From Macquaria australasica (lineage: Eukaryota; Chordata; Actinopteri; Centrarchiformes; Percichthyidae): a stretch of 64,000 nucleotides of DNA. The position numbers and the translations under genes were made by a program. Of the stretch, positions 35,310 through 47,600 are shown piece after piece (position 1 is the first letter of the stretch; each line of letters opens with the position of its first letter). The stretch covers positions 744,001 through 808,000 of the forward strand of contig SEMN01000062.1 of assembly GCA_005408345.1 (NCBI GenBank). The letters are read 5' to 3'. Under the pieces are notes generated by a model that saw only the letters and a program-made list of their open reading frames with translations, made no database searches and was not told the DNA's origin.

Positions 35310-36444
35310 AGAGGGAGACTGAAAAAGCCTTTCTAAGATTATGACATTTTTCTTCCCTGCTGTATTGTAATGATCCTATCTGCAGCACATGCCCTTGTTT
35401 TTGACAGGGAAAGGAGTCCATCCCAAAAGCCAAGACGATAAAGAAACCAGATGAAAACTGAAAAGTGCAGCCAAAGTTTATAGTGGAGGGGAAATAGCAT
35501 TAAGCCAATCAGATATGTTGTCTGTTCTCTAGCCACTTCTGCTCTTGTTTTCTCTTATTACGGGAGTTGGGAGCCCTTACATTTTTGTTTTCTCTTTGAT
35601 TGCCCAAACCTTTAAAACATCATCTGATATTTCTTAGCTTTTAAAAAGTGCTGATTTTGGTGAAATTGAGACCCATCTTCAAAATCCACATTTTATCATG
35701 GCCTGATTTCAGTTATGTGTTGACATAAATCTGGCCACAATATGGACTTACAATCAGAGCCATTTATTTCCTACATTCTCATTGATGTGCCTGTGAAGAA
35801 TCTTGGAAGAAAGCAAGTAATTTGGATAAACTGGCCATCAGAACAGCAAAACCCCAACACACTGTCAGTCCAAACTTTGCTTCTGTAAAAGTGCTGGACT
35901 CAAGCCACTTTCTCCATATAAATGGGGGACACTATATTTATTCAACCTTGGTTTATACATTGCTGGTTGGCTGAACATATACAGCAATGCAATGAAATGA
36001 CAGAAATATAGTAAACACTCCTTTCTTCACAGGAAATGAAAGACTATACAAAAAATAAGCAGCAGTTAACATGCCTTCAAAAAGAAGGGATTGCATTTAA
36101 CAAAATGTTTACCTAAGGATTATGTATAATGTTGCACAGGAAAGATGTTATATGATCAGTGTTGCATAATCATTTCCAGTGATCTGTCTTTGCTGCGAAA
36201 CTAAGCAATCTGTCAGACCTATTTGGCAAATAAAATCTATTATCCAAGTAACTATTGACACACAGAAGTGTAAGCCCAATGTCAAGTTTGTGTGTACAGT
36301 GAACATTTAGCATGAATAAGCATGTAATGTAACTGATTAGTACATATCCATCATGCTAAAACATGTTATTGTAGACACACTAAATGTAAAGTTTTTTTTA
36401 TTTTTTATTGATAAGCATCCAAGAATTAAAAGATGTGGTTAAAA

Positions 36445-36925
36445 TCAAGGCAAAGAAATTGGAGTGAACTCTATGAATGGTGGAATCATCTTGCCAGCTA
36501 CACACATTGCAGGGTGTGTGTTGTAGTGTAATGGTGTGAAGATGTTTTCTTGGCACACATTACTCCTCTTAATACCATCTGAGCACCACTCAGGCACCAC
36601 AACATACTTAGACATTGTTATTGACCAGGTGCATCCATTCATCACCACAGTCTACACTTTTTCAAATGGATACTCATCATCCCAAAATGGTTCCAGGAAC
36701 ATGACAGTGATTTTAATTTACTTCACTTCCTTGCACTTTCTCCAGATCCCAGTCCAACAGAGCATCTTTGAGATGTGGTGGCAAGAGATTTTCACAGTGT
36801 GAGTGTGCTGGCAAATATCTGCAGGACCTGTGTGTATTGAGTCAGAATGAGAAATTGGAACCATCACTTTGTTGAATCCGTGTCTCAAAGAATTTAGGCT
36901 GTTTTGAAGCAGAGATCTCTTATGC
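36445..36925 (+). pseudogene. decayed Tc1-like transposase fragment (a different family from the intact one)
   Basis: In one frame 36536-36700 gives MFSWHT, IDQVHPFITTVYTFSNGY. After a deletion, 36740-36800 gives, in another frame, SPDPSPTEHL, a stop, then DVVARDF. These correspond to the C-terminal catalytic region of a Tc1 transposase, with the SPDLNPIE..W glutamate box still visible. A trace continues to about 36925 (LLNPCLKEFRLF-like). Several stops, a deletion across the second aspartate and lost ends make it a relic. It is divergent from the transposase at 4050-5072, so it derives from another family. Confidence 0.75.
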
Positions 36926-38189
36926 AACTTAAGCTAGGTGTATCTTCCAAAGTGAATCATAGTGTTAACTGTACGCGACTGTACTCTTCTTAAAATCCTT
37001 TTTCTTTTCTGTAAATGACTCTAATGTATGACCACCCAGACGTGATTGCTTTAATCACATGATTAATTGAATCAGTCCCCGGAAACCATTAATATCTGGC
37101 AGAAACCACCAAGGATAGTAGAAACCATCACAGCCTCTTGTGACATTTTTCAAAATGACTGCTTTCAAACGGAAGGAGAATTAGATTATCACCGCATGAG
37201 AGTGAGATCAACCTGTAATTGTACACTTTTCGCATTATTTAAGCCCAGCAGACACAAAATCATGATCTAATACCCAAAGAGGTATGCGATTAAAGTGACT
37301 TAACTGCTTTGGGATAATTCAAGGTGAAGATGCAGGCATAAAAATATTGTCCATTGTCCAAGTGCATTACACTAACATGACTAGGCCCAGAGGACAAAAG
37401 ATTCATCATAGTCCTGCATAAATTAGGAAACAAGTTTACAATGATTTATTGACTTAATATCTGGACGTGATTACAGCAAAGGAGCAGATTGGAGTCATGC
37501 ATGGCTAGTTTTGGATTAGAGGCATAGATGGGCCACACTGTACTTGTGATAGTGTGTATTCATCTGCACGTGTTTGAGTTTGTGTGTGTGTGTTCACAAA
37601 GCAGGGGAGTGCAGCCTATTCAACATAGCACTGTGTCGGTATGCTAATACCACAGCAGTGAGCTGTCCCTAAGGGTAAAATCATCTCTTATTCAGACCCT
37701 GGTTCAGCCATAGGCATTTCCACTACTCAACAGATAAAGAAACAGGTCTGCCTGTGCTGCTTTGTGTGAGCACACCTTTTTGTGTGTATACATGTGCATT
37801 TGCATTTTAGTTTCTTTGCTTTGTCAGAGTTTTTTGGCTGTTATTTGTCTTTGCTGTTGTGTGTGTTCAGTCTTCTTCATGTCACACAGAATAAGTAGTA
37901 AGGCACCGTTATCATAAAAACATGACAAATGTTACACATATCCCCACATTTCCTCCTCCTTGCTCACTCCATGTCTTCAGCACTGTCATTTGGTCAGTCC
38001 CTTGGTGGTCAGTCCAAAACACCATCGCTCGGGACATAAGGTGCAGCATTGCCTCCAGTGGCTGTTAGGGGGCGTTTAGTCTCTCAGATTTGTTTTTTTA
38101 CTCTGTCTCTCATTCTCTCTCTTGCTGTGTCTTTCTTAGTTATGTGACAAAAATAACGGTTTTACAGTGCTGTACTGTGAGGCTACATG

Positions 38190-38515
38190 CCAGAGGAAAT
38201 CCGAACAGCTACAAAGTGAAGACGACAGGAAGCTGCTCCATAATTCATAGCCAGAAGGATAAACATATGCTGCCATTTTTTACCTTTAGCAATTGCCTCG
38301 GTTACAAGTGTTTTTTACACCTTTTTGAGGTGGGTTTTGTGTGTATTTTGCCTTGAGGCATGTGGATGTAGCTAACACATTGGCGAAAGCTATTACTGGC
38401 CGGAAACTGCCTTGCTTTTGAGCTATTTTTGCATTGAAGTCTGCTCTTCACAACGTGGCCCAATTATAGTTAACCAACATGTCTGTGTACCAGTTAGAAC
38501 AGCTACTTTCACTAG
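38190..38515 (+). repeat. related segment, copy B of an unidentified pair
   Basis: Matches 32250-32545 (see that entry). The best-conserved 40 bases begin at about 38237 (CCATAATTCATAGCCAGAAG). The other shared words are TTTTGCCTTGAGGCA, CTTCACAACGTGGCCC and CTGTGTACCAGT. Confidence 0.75.
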
Positions 38516-39445
38516 TTGAAAACGTGTTTCTTTATTTTCATGACACATTTAACTCAGTTGTGTTGACTGAAACTATTTTAGTTAATTGGTTAGAATTTAG
38601 CTGAGAGCTAATATACACAAAAATGTGAAAACTCCTGGTTTTAACAGGTTTACTATTTTTAAAATAAACATAGACTTGTATTTGTTTTTTCTATTTACAA
38701 AACTGATCAAGATTATTCTTCAAGATTAATGCTTGATGAAGCTACACATAATGTAGTATTAAGCTGAGATCTTGTTATTTAGGAATGCTATTTCTCACAG
38801 ATTAAACCCACTTGATGGTGTTAATTAACTTTTATTCTTATAAATGAACTCTTTTCAAACCACTCCACACACTCGATCATTGAAACTGAGAGAGACAGTT
38901 GAGAATTCATTTTCTTGGGAAGGTAAAATATCATTATTTTATAATATATTTTCATAACCTGCTCCTTTTACAAATCACATTTCATTATGGTTGTGACACC
39001 TGGCTCGTAGCTCAACACAAGCAACTCAGTGCTCCCAGCCTGTAATGCTGTCACGTGCTTTTCCATATGACAGGAATGGCACCGTAGTAAGAGCCTGTCG
39101 TGTGCACCGACTCTATTAACCACCATCGCTGTGGCTGTTGTTGCCTGATTGTTGACAGATATTAGCTGGCATTTGGGGAAAAACACGGTGAGGACGCTAA
39201 TGAGCTCAGCCCCACGAAAGAAGACAAAAAAGAAGCTTATTGTGGTAATCTTCATCAGGATAAAGGGTAGAGGGAGAGGAAGAAGAGTGAGGGATAAAAG
39301 AGAAGTGCGTAAAGAAAATGTAGTTTCCACAAGATACCTGTGCATCAGAGGGCGAGATTGAGGCTATAATTTTGCAATTATAAAATACATTTATGCACAC
39401 TGGCATGCACAACCGCAGATACACAAACACATGGTATCACAGAAG

Positions 39446-39491
39446 TAGTGATCCAGTCGGCCATGTCTATTCATTTAGTTGGAGAAAGATC
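39446..39491 (+). repeat. related segment, second pair, copy B
   Basis: AGTGATCCAGTCGGCCATGT, CTATTCATTTAGTTGGAGAAAGA resembles 35256-35309. Function unknown. Confidence 0.5.
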
Positions 39492-42036
39492 AGATTATTT
39501 TCAGGGGCGTGTACACATTGATATAATCAGGAATGCTTAATTGGAAATATTCATTCATTCATATTTAAATAATTCCCTGTTCATTATCGTAAGTTCTCAG
39601 TAGTTTCCCTCTCTGCTTTTTACTGCGGATGAGATTTAATTATTACTTTCGTAATAAACATAATGCTCTCATGTGACATGTCTTTAAGTGACGGCTGTTT
39701 AAAGGTTAAAGGTCAGACTGTAAAGACAAAAATCTGATGCCAAAAGGGAGAAATCTATATTTTACATTTTTTGTTTTCATGATGGGGCCCCTAGTTTTGC
39801 ATCAATCCGTTGGAATAGTTTTCTGTCTTCATAGATGGAGAACTTGTTTCCATACAGACAATCAGATTGCTTCATTTCATAGTTCTTATCTTAGTCACAA
39901 ACATGAACGCATGTCTTGTCCTGCACCTTAGCTTGTCGAACAAACCACCAAAGAAACATTCTCCGGGGAAAAGTGCACTGCTAACGTCAGTTTGCAGGCG
40001 AGATAGCTAATTAGCATATTAAACAGCATGTAAACGTACCTGCAAATGTCACATGGGTCCGGTTATATGCTGGTGTGGTCCTTAATCTTTAATACCACTA
40101 ACAACACGCTGTCTGCCCATGACATGCAAGTTTGTTTACTTTGTCTCTCGTTCTTTTGCTGGGGATCAGCCTGCTGTCAATCAAACACAGACACTGACAC
40201 GCTCCTCCAGCAGCTGAGAGGAAAAGGATTATTTCTGATATTTCCCCAAAGACCTTTTTTTCTCCCCTTTTTAATACCAAAAAATACAACATTAAATTTG
40301 AAATAACTGACATTATTTTAAAATGTGATTTTTGTTTGAATTTAAGTATCTATTTATTTTATCTGTCTCTCTCTTTCATCAGCAGACACTGTGAAAACTA
40401 CAAGAAAATAAGACATAAAAAGTTTCAAATATATACGTATCTGTCATTTTAAAGTCTCTCAAACTAGTGTCCATTGATGAACAGGCCCAAACACGTTGGC
40501 ACATCAGAAATGTGATGAAATAAAATAAAATTACTGAAAGTGTATCACACTGGCCATGTAAAGGCACATCAAACAACCATTATACACAAATATAAACCAA
40601 ATGAAAGCCAATTACCATGGGCGCGTCTTGGACCACATGCACAATAAGGTTATCTTCCTCTGCATCCATGTTGGCTCTTACCTATAATGCCACGGTTATG
40701 CCCTTAACTAAACTCTGGTCATGTGACCTGTTACACTCTATATCAAAATAAAACCTTACATTACATATTTTAAGACAGATATATTTTAGACAAAAAATTT
40801 TATCAATGTTACTCTTTAAACATTTTATTTATATTACATTTTTAATCAATGTTTAATGGCTGCATGAACTCAAATAATCATGAATTTATGACAAACGTAT
40901 CAAATAAACATCTCAATCAAACATGTCTCTGAGACAGTTGCATACTCTGTATTGTTTGAAGCTTATTCTCCACATGTTAAATGCCATGGCACACCAAAGA
41001 GAAAAAAAAAGGAATAAGTAATTATTGGTTAAGAAAATGTTGCATCAAAGTTCACAGTAGGTGAGCAGATACTACTTAGCTTGAGGAAATAGTGACCCAT
41101 AAAAAGGAAGCATATTGCACCAAAAGTCACAATTTTTATTGCAGTTGTTAATGCTTTACTGCACGTTTGTATTTTTTCTTAACATTGGAGTGAAATGAAT
41201 TGTTATTTTGAGGACTGAACAAGCACAAAACCCATCTAGGCACGTGTGTGCATATTAAGTGTGTGGCTCATTTCCAGCTCAGTACAGCAAAATGGCAGAG
41301 CTGGGTGAAATGCGTAAACCACATCTTGATGAAATAGCTTTACTTAAAATCAAAACTAACTAAAACTAACCAGCCTAAATGCTGGTTAAATTTGCTGAAT
41401 GAAGTATGTGTAGTGAAAAAGTTACAGTGGATCACACAAAGTCAAAATAAAAGAATGGTGACGGGGGGGAAAAAGTCTCCCCTGGGCATTGAAAACTAAC
41501 TGGTTCAGTACAGTCAGGGCAGACTGCTGCTCTACACTGCATTCTCACACACCGGCCATCCAGTGCTTTTAAGTGAATCAGTTATATCAGTCAAATTTAC
41601 TCCAGCAAAGAGAGATTTAGTCCATTAATTCTGCCAATCATATTTTATCTAAAGTTTGAGTGTTATGACAAATTGGTTAGGTAGAATTTTTTTCCACGGT
41701 GCCATCTGGGGAGAGACGCATGCAAATTAGATTGGATATGTGACCCTCCAAACAAAAGGGAGTGTTCCAGTCAAAACATCATTAACCTCTGTGTTACTGG
41801 TTCAAGGTGTCAGCTTTGTTAAAGCAATAGCCAGGCTCTTGAAAGATTGAAAAGATAAAATCATTTCAATTCTCAGCAGCAGCAGCTTACCTGATAATTG
41901 CCTCTCAGGGACAATATAAACCCCAGTGAATGGGCTGAATGTTGACATATAATTTTTGAATGCCACAAAATCCACCACCATATTTTGATGTACCTGTATT
42001 TTCCTCTGTTCCCCCTACCGCTCCTTTCTTTTGCAG

Positions 42037-42150
42037 TGCTCTTTGGTCAGTTTGTGGTATTCCAGACTTTGACCAGTGATGTGGTCGAGATCTATGACGG
42101 ATCCTCCACAGATTCAGCCCTTCTGTCCTCCATATATGGATCCCACTCAG
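42037..42150 (+). CDS. csmd3: csmd3 exon w13: middle third of a CUB domain (about CUB10)
   Basis: The 114-nt phase-1/phase-1 exon reads VLFGQFVVFQTLTSDVVEIY, then DGSSTDSALLSSIYGSHS. It has the acidic YDG loop of the CUB fold and no cysteine. The acceptor is CTTTCTTTTGCAG and the donor is CAG|GTATAA. It links exon w12 (15.7 kb upstream) to exon w14 in one domain. Confidence 0.93.
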
Positions 42151-42828
42151 GTATAAACACAACTCTAGATCCCTTAAGCATAGTGTCTTATTTTATTTAT
42201 GCTGCTAGCTTATAGGTATGAGTAGTTCTGTCAAGCTCAGCATTTTTCACTGCAGGCAAGACAGTACATCCGTCTCTCAGTTCAATTCAAATCAAAGAAC
42301 TATTTTATCCCCGACAAATTAAAAATCTGAAATCGTAGCAGCTTTATACTGCCATGGATAACATTTTTTTTCCTTCTTACATTTCTGTAATGATATATAA
42401 TGATGATATACAATGACAATGGAATATAAACTCCTGAGATCCAAATTAAAATAACAAAAGCAAACCTTATGTTGTAAATTGTTATCACACTCTACCTGAT
42501 TAGACTGTGACACAATATGAACACATACAAATTAATCAGATCTGCTGCTTCCAGTTACAACACTGAGGATATTCTGTAGCTCAGATCAAACTGTACATTT
42601 AAATCACATTGGAAATTGCATATGACACAAACAACTACATGTTAAACAGAACTGAATCAATATTTCCCCTTCTTTGTCCAGATTAAGTAATAGTTAATTA
42701 AGGTCATGCAGAGCTTATCTTCATAATTTGTCAATTATTTGTTACTTTGTCTATGTGTTATCTGTGGACATATGTCAACAGCATCATCTAAAAGAGTTGA
42801 TAATGTCTCCTTTGATTTTGTTATTTAG
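42151..42828. other. csmd3: intron w13-w14
   Basis: 678 bp of AT-rich sequence with nothing recognised. Confidence 0.7.
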
Positions 42829-42924
42829 GCGAGACACTCCCTTTAAGTTCAGGAAACAAGATTACACTCAAGTTTACCACAAATGGAACAGAAACAGCCA
42901 AAGGATTTCATTTTGTCTACCAAG
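42829..42924 (+). CDS. csmd3: csmd3 exon w14: last third of a CUB domain (about CUB10)
   Basis: The 96-nt phase-1/phase-1 exon encodes GETLPLSSGNKITLKFTTNG and TETAKGFHFVYQ, the closing strands of the CUB fold. NGT offers a glycosylation site. The acceptor is TTGTTATTTAG and the donor is AAG|GTAAGG. The intron position after GSHS-G matches the one in the next CUB (w17/w18). Confidence 0.93.
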
Positions 42925-43318
42925 GTAAGGCTGCTTTTTCTCATAAGTCTCCAGAATTCTGATGTTGAAACTTATTTGGTGCATTGAGTCCATTTGCCTG
43001 CTTTTGGAAAAAAAAAAAGATACTTTATCCTTGCATTCATCACATAAAGGGCTGTTCAGCAGAGTACCATTGGCTGTGGCTGGGCATGGCTGAGCAGAGC
43101 AGGATGATGTGGAGTCAAATAGCCTATCCTGGCACAGCAGACGAGAGTGACTAATGACGTGCGAGGGGATCCACAAGGGCTTTGCCATTTCTCTCTGCCT
43201 CCTTTGTCTTGCCATCGCGCCTTCTCCCTGTTGTCTTTCTGCCTGCCACACCCACCCACCACTCTCTGTCTTTGTCTTTTTTTCCTCTCATGCTCGCTTC
43301 CTCCTCTCTTATCCCTAG
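42925..43318. other. csmd3: intron w14-w15
   Basis: 394 bp ending in a long pyrimidine-rich tract before the acceptor. Otherwise featureless. Confidence 0.75.
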
Positions 43319-43522
43319 CTGTCCCCCGGACAAGTGCCACTCAGTGTAGCTCGGTCCCTGAGCCCCGGTTTGGGAAGCGGATAGGGAATGACTTTGGCAT
43401 CGGAATGGTGGTACTGTTTGAATGCAATCCAGGCTACACGCTGCACGGCTCCAACGCCATCAGGTGTGAGGCCGTGCCCAATGCCCTGGCCCAGTGGAAC
43501 GGCACTGTGCCCACATGTGTTG
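43319..43522 (+). CDS. csmd3: csmd3 exon w15: sushi (CCP) domain (about sushi10)
   Basis: The 204-nt phase-1/phase-1 exon opens with AVPRTSATQCSSVPEPRFGK, a linker and first cysteine that I recall as well conserved in CSMD proteins. The other cysteines are in FECNPGYTLHG, IRCEAV and PTCV, and the Trp is in AQWNGTVP (NGT glycosylation site). The acceptor is TATCCCTAG and the donor is TTG|GTAAGC. Confidence 0.94.
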
Positions 43523-43907
43523 GTAAGCGTCCTCATCCTCCAACCCCTCACCTCACCCCCTGCATGCACACACAAACACACACACGCAGATCCAAAAAGA
43601 TGGAGCAGGTCCACAAAAACGGTTGGTGTCTGTTTTTCCTCGTCATTACTTATCCTAATGTCTGTCACCCATTTCAAAGCATCCGCCTATCTCTGGTCGT
43701 GATAGTTCAGACAGGAAGAAAGAGGCAAGGACAAACACATCTAAGTGTCACATAAATTTTATACCCAGACAAGGGATTTTGGTTCCTGTGCCTTGCCAGA
43801 GTAATGGGAAAATAAATAGCAGTGTAAAGTGAATATGTCTAACAGCAACACCCACTTTGGGTGACCCTTTCTCTAATGCCCACATCTCTTATGCACTACA
43901 TACATTC

Positions 43908-44330
43908 AGTTAACACTTTATTATCTAATGCAATTAAATACAACAGACCTGCAATATAAGGTGTTTCTAATACATATGTAAAACATTAGAAACAAAAATG
44001 AAATGATTTATGGATGTGATAATACATTATAATGCATAGTAAAGGTTTACTTTCATGATGTATTATGCAGGCATTGTAATGCTATATATTTTGCATTTAT
44101 ACACTGAGTTACCAGTTTATCAGGTACAATTGTGCAATACTGTACAATCTAATAATGGCCTGAAATTGATGTGTACAATACAATACCCTGCAATAAAGCC
44201 TAGCTTTGTGAAGCTAAACATCATACTTAATAATTTACAGTATATACTTTGCAAGGTTAAAGTGGCTATAATCATTATTTTTATACAACAATTTAATGTA
44301 TCAAATGACATGTGAAAACAATGTGACATG
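43908..44330. repeat. two decayed copies of a common fish dispersed repeat
   Basis: CAGTTAACACTTTATTATCT at 43908-43927 and GAGTTACCAGTTTATCAGGT at about 44106 begin two adjacent, diverged copies. Each is followed by AATACAACAGACCTGCAATA or a similar AATACAATACCCTGCAATAAAG. The phrase recalls the widespread fish repeat ending TTTATTAGGTACACC. The family name is not known to me. Confidence 0.4.
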
Positions 44331-44394
44331 TGAAAGGAGTCACTGGTAGTGATGAACCTACACTAGGTTACTACAACCACTATTTCTTATTTAC

Positions 44395-44640
44395 AGCCAC
44401 TACTTATTTATCTGTCCGGCCCACAACTTTACTGCTTTGGTTCACTCTCACCTCACTTACAGCGTTGTTTTTGACCGCAACAGTGAAAAAGCTGTAAAAA
44501 CCCACTAAACACTACCTGCGCAGCACCAAACAGACACAGTTAGAGACTACAGAAGCTGGTGAACATATTGGAGCATTTAGCAGCTAAAGAGACCAAAAAC
44601 AGAGCTAAAAGAGAGTTAATGTTGCCGGGTGTCCAGGTTT
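44395..44640. repeat. possible dispersed fish repeat
   Basis: TGTCCGGCCCACAACTTTAC, AACCCACTAAACACTACCTGC and GAGCATTTAGCAGCTAAAGAG match a repeat I recall from perch-like fish. The call is from memory and no ends were found. Confidence 0.3.
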
Positions 44641-47600
44641 AAATATCCCAATCACTTAAAATTGCTTTATCCATTTCGCCATATGTGTGCATGAGTTATG
44701 AACAACCTCAGCAACTTCTGTCACCATAATGGATGTAGAATAGGGTTATGGCATGACATAATGCCTTTATGACAGTTCATTGTCTGTTTTAAGTAAAGTA
44801 AATAATTATATATTATAGAAAGTGTCACCAATCTTTTTAATTTGCCTAGCTGTGTGCAGACAAGTTTTGACGCCACAGGGGGGAAAAAACAAAGTTAATG
44901 AATGAATGCTACTGCTGCAAATACTGCCTTAGTGTGTAGTCACCATTATGTGTTCTAGCATAGACTGCACAACAAACACATCAGCAACATAGCACAACAC
45001 CCATTTGTTTCTGGTGGATGAAGACAGCAACTCAAACAAAATTAGGCGTGTGATATCTGTGATGTCATTGTTTCAGATAAAAGTTTAAAAAACTTTGAAA
45101 GTCAAAACAACAGGTTGATAGGAACCAGCATCTCTCGCTACATGTTTTTTTGGCTAGCATGCACAGAACCATGGACACATAAATATACCTGCATAGATAT
45201 GCATAGACATACACACACCCCACATTTGTACACATGAACAGATTAACATGCCTTGTCTGCACAGGCTGTTACCTAAACATATACACATGCAGGGGGACAT
45301 GCACTCAATCTCACAAAGACACCCACATGTCTACCACTGGAAGATAAAGAAGTACAGATGAAGTTGGGAGAAATCTATTGAAGTCAGGCCTTGTGCCAGC
45401 TAGCAAATTGTCCCAGCCGGTGAGTGTGGGAGATTTCAAGCCAGGGTTCATTCGAGTTTACTGCCAAGTGGTAAGGGAATAGCAGTGGCACGCGCAGTTC
45501 CATTTTAAACACAGTGATTTTTATCTGGAGATTGAATCTGGCTGCAGCATCTCCCCCAGCGGCAGTGTACTTGTCCAGAATAATGGAGATAGTTTCATAG
45601 AAGCTTCAACAAAAACACTATGCTCAATTACTCAAGCCCTCTTTATGGGATATGACGGAATCAGACGGCGCTCTCCTGTGAGGTACCTGTGTTTCAAAAG
45701 ATACATTTCCAGCTCCATGTCCTGTGATTGACCTGGCTCGTCATGCAACACTGGTTTTGCTTTCGATTTCACAAATACAAAGCTGCTGAATTAAGGCTTT
45801 GCTGTTGAGTTGCGCTAGCACAACGTTTTACTGTGATTTAATTAGCCTTGCCTGAATGGATGCATAATGTTTGGGTGGCCTCTGTTGAATTTTATAGAGA
45901 ATAGTTGACTTGAATAAATAGATGTTTTTGTTTGTTTCCAGATGGAGTTTGACTTTAAGTACTTTACAGTGAGCTTTTGAAATTTAAAGTAATGCAGATC
46001 TCTGTTTTTCAGTGTCAAGTGTAAATGGTGGAATCTCTTTCAACATCTTATGTCTTATGTCACCATTAGATTGTGGAAATGAACAAATATTGTGGCAAAT
46101 ATTGATAGATGAGCACCATTTTCTGTTGGTTTCTTCCCTGTACAACTGAGAGCAAGGCAGCTGCATCTCAAACACAAACTAAATCACTTCTGATTGTAGA
46201 AAACCATGCCTGCCCAATATTACATAAGCTCACAGATTGCCGTGATTCATACTCAGTATGCCCACACCATGGAATTCACTGTTGGCTTAAACACTTTTTC
46301 GAAGGTGTCAACAAGTAAACAGTGTCGCACTGAGCTTGTTTTTAAACAGTGGATTCTTGTTTTGAAATAGCCTCCCAAGACCAATTAAAGTGTCTCAGTC
46401 TGAGGGTGTGTGGTAAGGCCAGGCCAGAGTTCCTCTCTGGAGCAAGATGAGGTCCTGCTACTTTTAGGAGTTTACTTAGGTTTCTGTAATGAAAGTGGAA
46501 ATCACTGCCAGTTTGCCTAACAGTGTATTTTAGCACCTATTCAAGCATTGCAAATACTGGAGCAACATATTTAATTTATATTAAAGAAAAATCCCACCAC
46601 CCACACGTCCAATACGTTAAGACTACATACAAAAAGCAATTTGTATTTTGTAAATTTGTCATTATACTGCGATGCTGTTCTATTTTGCTCACTATACAAT
46701 ATTATCCATAATGACTTTGACCAACTGGTAATTTCTTTTAGCCTCCAAAAAACACCATTTTGCCCTGAGAATAGGAGCAGCAACGTTTTCTCCACATTCA
46801 GTTCCAATTAGACCGTCCTACGCAATTTTGGGAGAGCTGAGTTTGTCAAAGTTGTCTTCACTGTCTTTCTCGAATCAAACTAACCTTGAAAAATTGGCAG
46901 GGGTGTCCGCTTTGGTGCTTTATTTTTCTAAGAAAGCTTTAAGTTTGCATTCAGAGTGGAGAGTTAAACTCTACTGCTTATTATGAAGAGAAAGTGAAGA
47001 TAACACACATTAGAGGATATGATTGCTGTATGTAGTTTACATGTTGTCACATTGTGGTGGACGAAAATAATTATCAGGGAACTGATGAAAGGCAGTTTTT
47101 GGACTGCATAATTTACAAAGGCATTTAATGTACATAAATATAACATTTGTGAGATTTATGTATTATAAAAACAAACAAGTATAATAATAAATATAAATAT
47201 AACATTTGTAAGTTTTACATATCCTGAAAATAATTATGAGAAACAATTTATACTTGAAATATTACTTATTACAAGTAGTGCATGTGATGTGAAACACCAA
47301 TGTGGTGCACACACTATGATATCTTGATTAAAACACTTCTAATTAAAAGTTGGTGTGAATTCCCTGCATATCAGATGGTGCTAAATGGTGTCTCATAATG
47401 TGTGTAGTCCGCACGCTTGTCTACCTGCGGTAACTGACATACGAGCCTGATACTGATTGAGATGGGTGTGGAGCATTCATGCTTTTATGAGTGTCATGAT
47501 TTCCAATCTTGTTCGACCAATTGCATTAACTGACAGCTCAGGAGACTCAAAGGAGCTGTTAAATTATACTGAAATACTGGGTCTTTCCCTGGAATGGGTC

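Larger units (their letters stand above)
26368..42036. other. csmd3: intron w12-w13 (15.7 kb, largest in the window)
   Basis: The intron interrupts a CUB domain. Listed separately are a 30-base T run, a G-quadruplex motif, two hairpins, a decayed hAT-like stretch, a decayed Tc1 transposase, and two pairs of related segments. Outside these (26368-27384, 28402-28643, 28676-32249, 33501-34974, 35015-36444, 36926-38204 and 38516-42036) I see only AT-rich sequence and short TG/CA runs. None of the small open frames looks coding. Confidence 0.7.

Noticed and set aside
39149..39361. Arg/Lys-rich 70-aa ORF (RIKGRGRGRRVRDKREVRK)
   Set aside because: Low-complexity GA-rich intronic sequence, with no splice context or domain to support it.
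43147..43755. 202-aa ORF containing sushi10
   Set aside because: Only 43319-43522 is the exon. The flanks are intronic read-through (pyrimidine tract before, CA repeats after).
45400..45900. Complex, non-repetitive intronic stretch considered as a conserved non-coding element
   Set aside because: Without an alignment to another species there is no evidence of conservation.
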